In this document: piece by piece, positions 13,031 to 15,848 of the stretch
Layout: each line of letters starts with the position of its first letter
Numbering within the stretch: the stretch's first letter is position 1
Source: Patescibacteria group bacterium UBA2100
Lineage (GTDB): Bacteria > Patescibacteriota > Minisyncoccia > Phycocordibacterales > UBA2100
DNA length: 15,848 nucleotides
Assembly: GCA_002331185.1 (NCBI GenBank)
Contig: DCYW01000018.1
Coordinates: 1-15,848, forward strand
Direction: 5' to 3'
Translations under genes and position numbers: made by a program
The notes under the pieces: model-generated
Databases searched by the model: none
What the model was told of the DNA's origin: nothing
What the model saw: the letters and a program-made list of their open reading frames with translations, nothing else

Positions 13031-14407
13031 ATGAACACAGGAACAATAAAAGAAATCATCGGGCCGATTGTAGACGTACACTTTTCAGAAAATCTACCAG
13101 CTATTCAGAACGCTCTTGAAGTAAAGCGTGGAGATGGGCGAGTGGTACTTGAAGTTGCACAACATCTTGGACTCGACCGAGTGCGGTGTATCGCCATGAG
13201 CGACACTGCGGAACTTTCTCGTGGTATGGAGGTGATCGACACAGGAGATGCAATTTCTGTTCCTGTTGGGAGTGAAAGTCTTGGACGAATGTTCTCTGTT
13301 CTTGGTGATCCAATTGACGGCAAAGGTGAAGTAAAAGGAGAACGTCGTGGAATCCACCAAGCGCCGCCTGAATTTTCTGAACAGCAAACTAAAGCCGAAG
13401 TATTTGAGACAGGCATTAAAGCTATCGACCTTATGACACCCTTCATTAAGGGAGGGAAGGTTGGACTCTTTGGTGGAGCAGGAGTTGGTAAAACAGTTTT
13501 GATTCAAGAACTTATTCACAACGTTGCATCTGAACACGGTGGGCACTCAGTATTTGCCGGAGTAGGAGAGCGTGTGCGAGAAGGAAATGATCTCTACCAT
13601 GAAATGAATGAATCTGGTGTGCTTGATAAAACAGCACTTGTGTTTGGCCAGATGAATGAAGTGCCAGGAGCCAGAGCTCGCGTTGCACTTTCTGCCCTCA
13701 CGATGGCTGAAGCATTTCGTGACGAAGGAGGCAAAGACGTTCTATTCTTTATGGACAATGTGTTCCGTTTCGTACAAGCAGGATCAGAAGTATCATCACT
13801 TCTTGGCCGTGTTTCATCAGCTGTTGGGTACCAGCCAACGCTTGCTGAGGAAATGGGGCTTCTTCAGGAGCGTATTACTTCAACAAAGAGTGGTTCTATC
13901 ACATCAGTACAAGCGGTGTACGTACCGGCTGACGACCTTACTGACCCAGCACCTGCCACAACGTTTGCTCACCTCGACTCAACAGTAGTACTCAGTCGCG
14001 CGCTTGCGCAGCTTGCTATTTATCCTTCAATTGACCCGCTTGAATCTGCATCGACTGCGCTTGCACCTGAAATTGTAGGTGAGGAACATTATAGAGTTGC
14101 TAATGAAACAAAGCGCGTACTTCAACGATATAAAGATTTACAAGACATCATTGCGATACTTGGTATCGAAGAACTTTCTGATGAAGATAAAACTCTCGTT
14201 TATCGTGCACGAAAAATTCAGAAGTTTCTCTCACAACCATTCAGCGTTGCGGAAATCTTTACTGGAAAATCTGGCCAATATGTGTCGCGTGAAGAAACTG
14301 TTCGTGGATTCGGAGAAATACTCGATGGAAAGCATGACAAAGTAGATGAGCAAGATTTCTACATGAAAGGAAGTATCGATGAAGTTCTTGCGGTAGGAAA
14401 TCAATAA
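13031..14407 (+). CDS. atpD: F1 ATP synthase subunit beta
   Basis: The catalytic subunit of F1, 458 residues. Walker A is GGAGVGKT (148-155); the catalytic Glu is E180 in GERVREGNDLY (the family usually has GERTREGND, so Thr is Val here); Walker B is VLFFMDNVFRF with D242; PGARARVAL (213-221) carries the phosphate-sensing Arg. The torque loop is EELSDED (380-386; DELSEED in E. coli), followed by RARKIQKFLSQPF. All catalytic residues are present, so an active enzyme is expected. ATG 13031 fits the family N-terminus (MNTGTIKEIIGPIVDVHF). The 46-base leader after the unknown gene is A/T-rich without a Shine-Dalgarno. Confidence 0.98.
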   Translation: MNTGTIKEIIGPIVDVHFSENLPAIQNALEVKRGDGRVVLEVAQHLGLDRVRCIAMSDTAELSRGMEVIDTGDAISVPVGSESLGRMFSVLGDPIDGKGEVKGERRGIHQAPPEFSEQQTKAEVFETGIKAIDLMTPFIKGGKVGLFGGAGVGKTVLIQELIHNVASEHGGHSVFAGVGERVREGNDLYHEMNESGVLDKTALVFGQMNEVPGARARVALSALTMAEAFRDEGGKDVLFFMDNVFRFVQAGSEVSSLLGRVSSAVGYQPTLAEEMGLLQERITSTKSGSITSVQAVYVPADDLTDPAPATTFAHLDSTVVLSRALAQLAIYPSIDPLESASTALAPEIVGEEHYRVANETKRVLQRYKDLQDIIAILGIEELSDEDKTLVYRARKIQKFLSQPFSVAEIFTGKSGQYVSREETVRGFGEILDGKHDKVDEQDFYMKGSIDEVLAVGNQ

Positions 14408-14412
14408 TTTAT

Positions 14413-14679
14413 ATGTCTATGTCAGATAAATCATTTACATTACAAGTAGTTACAGTTACTGACTCACTTTTCGATGGGCACGCAACAGAACTACACGCCA
14501 AAGGATCTGATGGGCAGCTAGTTGTTCTTGCGCACCATGAACCATTCATTACTCGTATTGAAAAATGTACCCTGAAGATCGTTCCTACAACAGGAGAATC
14601 ACAAGAATTCCCAATTCTAAGCGGCGTGCTTGAAGTTGCAGACAACAAAGCGGTGGTGTTATGCTCAAAGGGTGAATAA
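14413..14679 (+). CDS. atpC: F1 ATP synthase subunit epsilon, N-terminal domain only
   Basis: An 88-residue epsilon subunit that links gamma to the c-ring. It contains the beta-sandwich domain (FTLQVVTVTDSLFDGHATEL, then GSDGQLVVLAHHEPFITRI and FPILSGVLEVADNKAVVL) and stops there. The C-terminal helical pair (about 45-50 residues in E. coli), which can insert into F1 and inhibit ATP hydrolysis, is absent. The following gene is read in another frame and encodes a zinc protein, so the domain is not lost by a recent frameshift. ATG 14413 lies five bases after atpD; ATG 14419 is an equally possible start two codons on. It is the last ATP synthase gene, but no terminator follows, so transcription likely continues into the next two genes. 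Confidence 0.93.
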   Translation: MSMSDKSFTLQVVTVTDSLFDGHATELHAKGSDGQLVVLAHHEPFITRIEKCTLKIVPTTGESQEFPILSGVLEVADNKAVVLCSKGE

Positions 14680-14680
14680 G

Positions 14681-14980
14681 TTGTTTCAGAGAAAAATAGA
14701 AGATTTTGTGTGTGATTATTGTCATGCACACGTTTCAGGCAATGGATATACGAACCATTGTTCACACTGTTTGTGGAGCAAGCATGTCGATGTCTACCCA
14801 GGAGATAGAGCAGCAGAATGTGGAGAACTTATGAAGCCTATTGAAGTGCTGCAAACAGGTGGCTCGTACATACTGTTACATGAGTGTATACGGTGCCACT
14901 ATGTTAAGAAAAATAAATTAGCACGAGATGACAACACGGAGGCAGTTATTGCCCTTGTTCAAGAAATAGCAAATAAATGA
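14681..14980 (+). CDS. RNHCP domain protein (zinc-binding, unknown function)
   Basis: A 99-residue protein with the RNHCP-family pattern: FQRKIEDFVCDYC (2-14), GYTNHCSHCLWSKHVDVYPG (22-41, in place of the RNHCP that names the family), GDRAAEC (41-47), and a final HECIRCHYVKKN with DDN. Seven cysteines (11, 14, 27, 30, 47, 69, 72) form three CxxC pairs and one single site, consistent with bound zinc. The role of the family is not known. I chose TTG 14681, preceded by GGGTGA, because the protein then begins MFQRKIEDF as expected for the family; GTG 14672 is an alternative and would overlap the atpC stop. Its stop codon overlaps the truB start in ATGA, so the two are translationally coupled. Confidence 0.88.
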   Translation: MFQRKIEDFVCDYCHAHVSGNGYTNHCSHCLWSKHVDVYPGDRAAECGELMKPIEVLQTGGSYILLHECIRCHYVKKNKLARDDNTEAVIALVQEIANK

Positions 14981-15795
14981 ATACTCACGATCTAGTTTAC
15001 GTAGTACATAAACGTGTTGGCCAAACGCCATTGCAGGCAATTGAAGCATCGCGTATTGAGCGTACTATTGCTGAAGGTATCCCGATGGCTTACGCTGGAA
15101 GACTCGACCCAATGGCAGAGGGAAAATTGTTAGTGCTTACTGGGAAAAAATGTAAAGAGATTAAAAAATATTGGGACTTAGATAAGGAATACAAAATATC
15201 GGTAGTTCTTGGGTTATCGAGTGATTCGCATGACGTACTTGGTCGTCTTTCATATTCTGCTAATCCACTTAAAGCTATTGATGCAGATACAATTAAAAAA
15301 ACTGTTCAAAATTTTAAAGGCGCGTACAGTTGGCCATATCCCGTACTTTCATCTAAGCCAGTAAAAGGGAAGCCTCTATTCCAATGGTTTCTTGAAGATA
15401 GACTCGGTGAAATTGAAATTCCAGAATCAAAGGGAACTATTTTTAATATAGAATTAGCAAATATACGGACAGCGACTCCGAAAGAACTGAAAAAGCGTAC
15501 ACTCGAAAAGATTCACGCACTGGCAATCGTGACTGACGAATCAAAGCGCTTAGGACGTGATTTTAGGCGTCATGAAGTGATAGATTCGTGGAACACGTGG
15601 TACAAGACAGATGCACAGCCATTACAGGTACTCGATATTACCTGCATTGCAAGTTCAGGCACGTATATGAGGACACTCGCTTATGAGATTGGAAAGAAAT
15701 TGGGTACGAGCGCTTTGGCACTTGAGATACATAGAACAGAAGTAGGGAAGTACGCACAGTTTGGACCTTTTAAATTCTGGCGCAAAAAATACTAA
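14977..15795 (+). CDS. truB: TruB-family tRNA pseudouridine synthase
   Basis: Probably makes pseudouridine 55 in the T-loop of tRNA. It has 272 residues. The catalytic segment is AGRLDPMAEGKLLVLTG (40-56) with D44; the usual TruB motif is GTLDPxAxG, so the Thr-Leu-Asp is Arg-Leu-Asp here. The N-terminal VHKRVGQTPLQAI matches the KPxGxTS region, Y72 in LDKEYKISVVLGL is the conserved stacking Tyr, and SSGTYMRTLAYEIGKKLG (226-243) has the conserved Arg (R232). No PUA domain follows. The ATG overlaps the previous stop (ATGA). The divergent motif raises the possibility of altered target choice, but TruB membership is clear. Confidence 0.9.
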   Translation: MNTHDLVYVVHKRVGQTPLQAIEASRIERTIAEGIPMAYAGRLDPMAEGKLLVLTGKKCKEIKKYWDLDKEYKISVVLGLSSDSHDVLGRLSYSANPLKAIDADTIKKTVQNFKGAYSWPYPVLSSKPVKGKPLFQWFLEDRLGEIEIPESKGTIFNIELANIRTATPKELKKRTLEKIHALAIVTDESKRLGRDFRRHEVIDSWNTWYKTDAQPLQVLDITCIASSGTYMRTLAYEIGKKLGTSALALEIHRTEVGKYAQFGPFKFWRKKY

Positions 15796-15796
15796 A

Positions 15797-15823
15797 AAAT
15801 ATGGACATCGGATGTCCATATTT
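15797..15823 (+). terminator. Palindromic terminator after truB
   Basis: AAATATGGACAT (15797-15808) pairs perfectly with ATGTCCATATTT (15812-15823) around CGG. It lies one base after the truB stop and ends in TTT, so it likely closes the atp-truB transcription unit. Bases 15799-15821 are the exact reverse complement of the core at 1654-1676. The 25 bases to the window end show nothing else. Confidence 0.75.
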
Positions 15824-15848
15824 GTAAACATGTACCTCACTACGCAGT

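Noticed and set aside
1..15848. CRISPR arrays, intact insertion sequences and rRNA genes
   Set aside because: None was seen: no regularly spaced direct repeats, no transposase or integrase frame, no rRNA-like segments.

Overview
This window looks like a chromosomal segment of a Patescibacteria (Candidate Phyla Radiation) genome, probably of a Parcubacteria-type lineage. The grounds are the AT-rich sequence, compact gene spacing, several reduced proteins (a UvrC without its C-terminal HhH region, short ATP synthase delta and epsilon subunits), an RNHCP-family zinc protein next to a TruB-like enzyme with the divergent catalytic motif AGRLDPMAEG, and many small membrane or hypothetical proteins. 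UGA serves as a real stop (for example in the ATGA overlap between the RNHCP gene and truB), so this is not the UGA=Gly code of SR1/Gracilibacteria. The taxonomic assignment is inference.

Layout. (1) Positions 1-394: the 5' part of an unidentified minus-strand gene, divergent from uvrC. (2) 395-3943: uvrC, murB, ddl and a pterin-4a-carbinolamine dehydratase gene, all on the plus strand; uvrC and murB are separated by a 23-bp perfect palindrome. (3) 3948-4103: tRNA-Ala(TGC) with a promoter and a strong terminator. (4) 4104-5896: a gene-poor accessory-looking stretch. It holds a degenerate copy of the tRNA 3' end, a 140-bp element bounded by imperfect inverted repeats, a membrane-anchored winged-helix protein, a 41-residue membrane protein, a possible 24-residue acidic peptide and several intrinsic terminators. 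(5) 5897-7935: a sugar-phosphate nucleotidyltransferase and an exported, membrane-anchored FnIII-like protein. (6) 7957-14679: the complete F1Fo ATP synthase operon in the order a-c-b-delta-alpha-gamma-(unknown)-beta-epsilon. (7) 14681-15823: RNHCP protein and TruB, ending in a palindrome whose core is shared with the one after uvrC.

The genes serve DNA repair (uvrC), peptidoglycan synthesis (murB, ddl), translation (tRNA-Ala, truB) and energy conversion (atp). The most striking general feature is promoter architecture. Extended -10 elements (TGN followed by a TANAAT-like hexamer) sit so close to murB and ddl that transcription should begin on the A of the start codon, giving leaderless mRNAs. 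The strongest candidates for undescribed biology are this leaderless arrangement, an uncharacterised 123-residue protein between the gamma and beta subunit genes, and structured RNA segments on both sides of the c-subunit gene.
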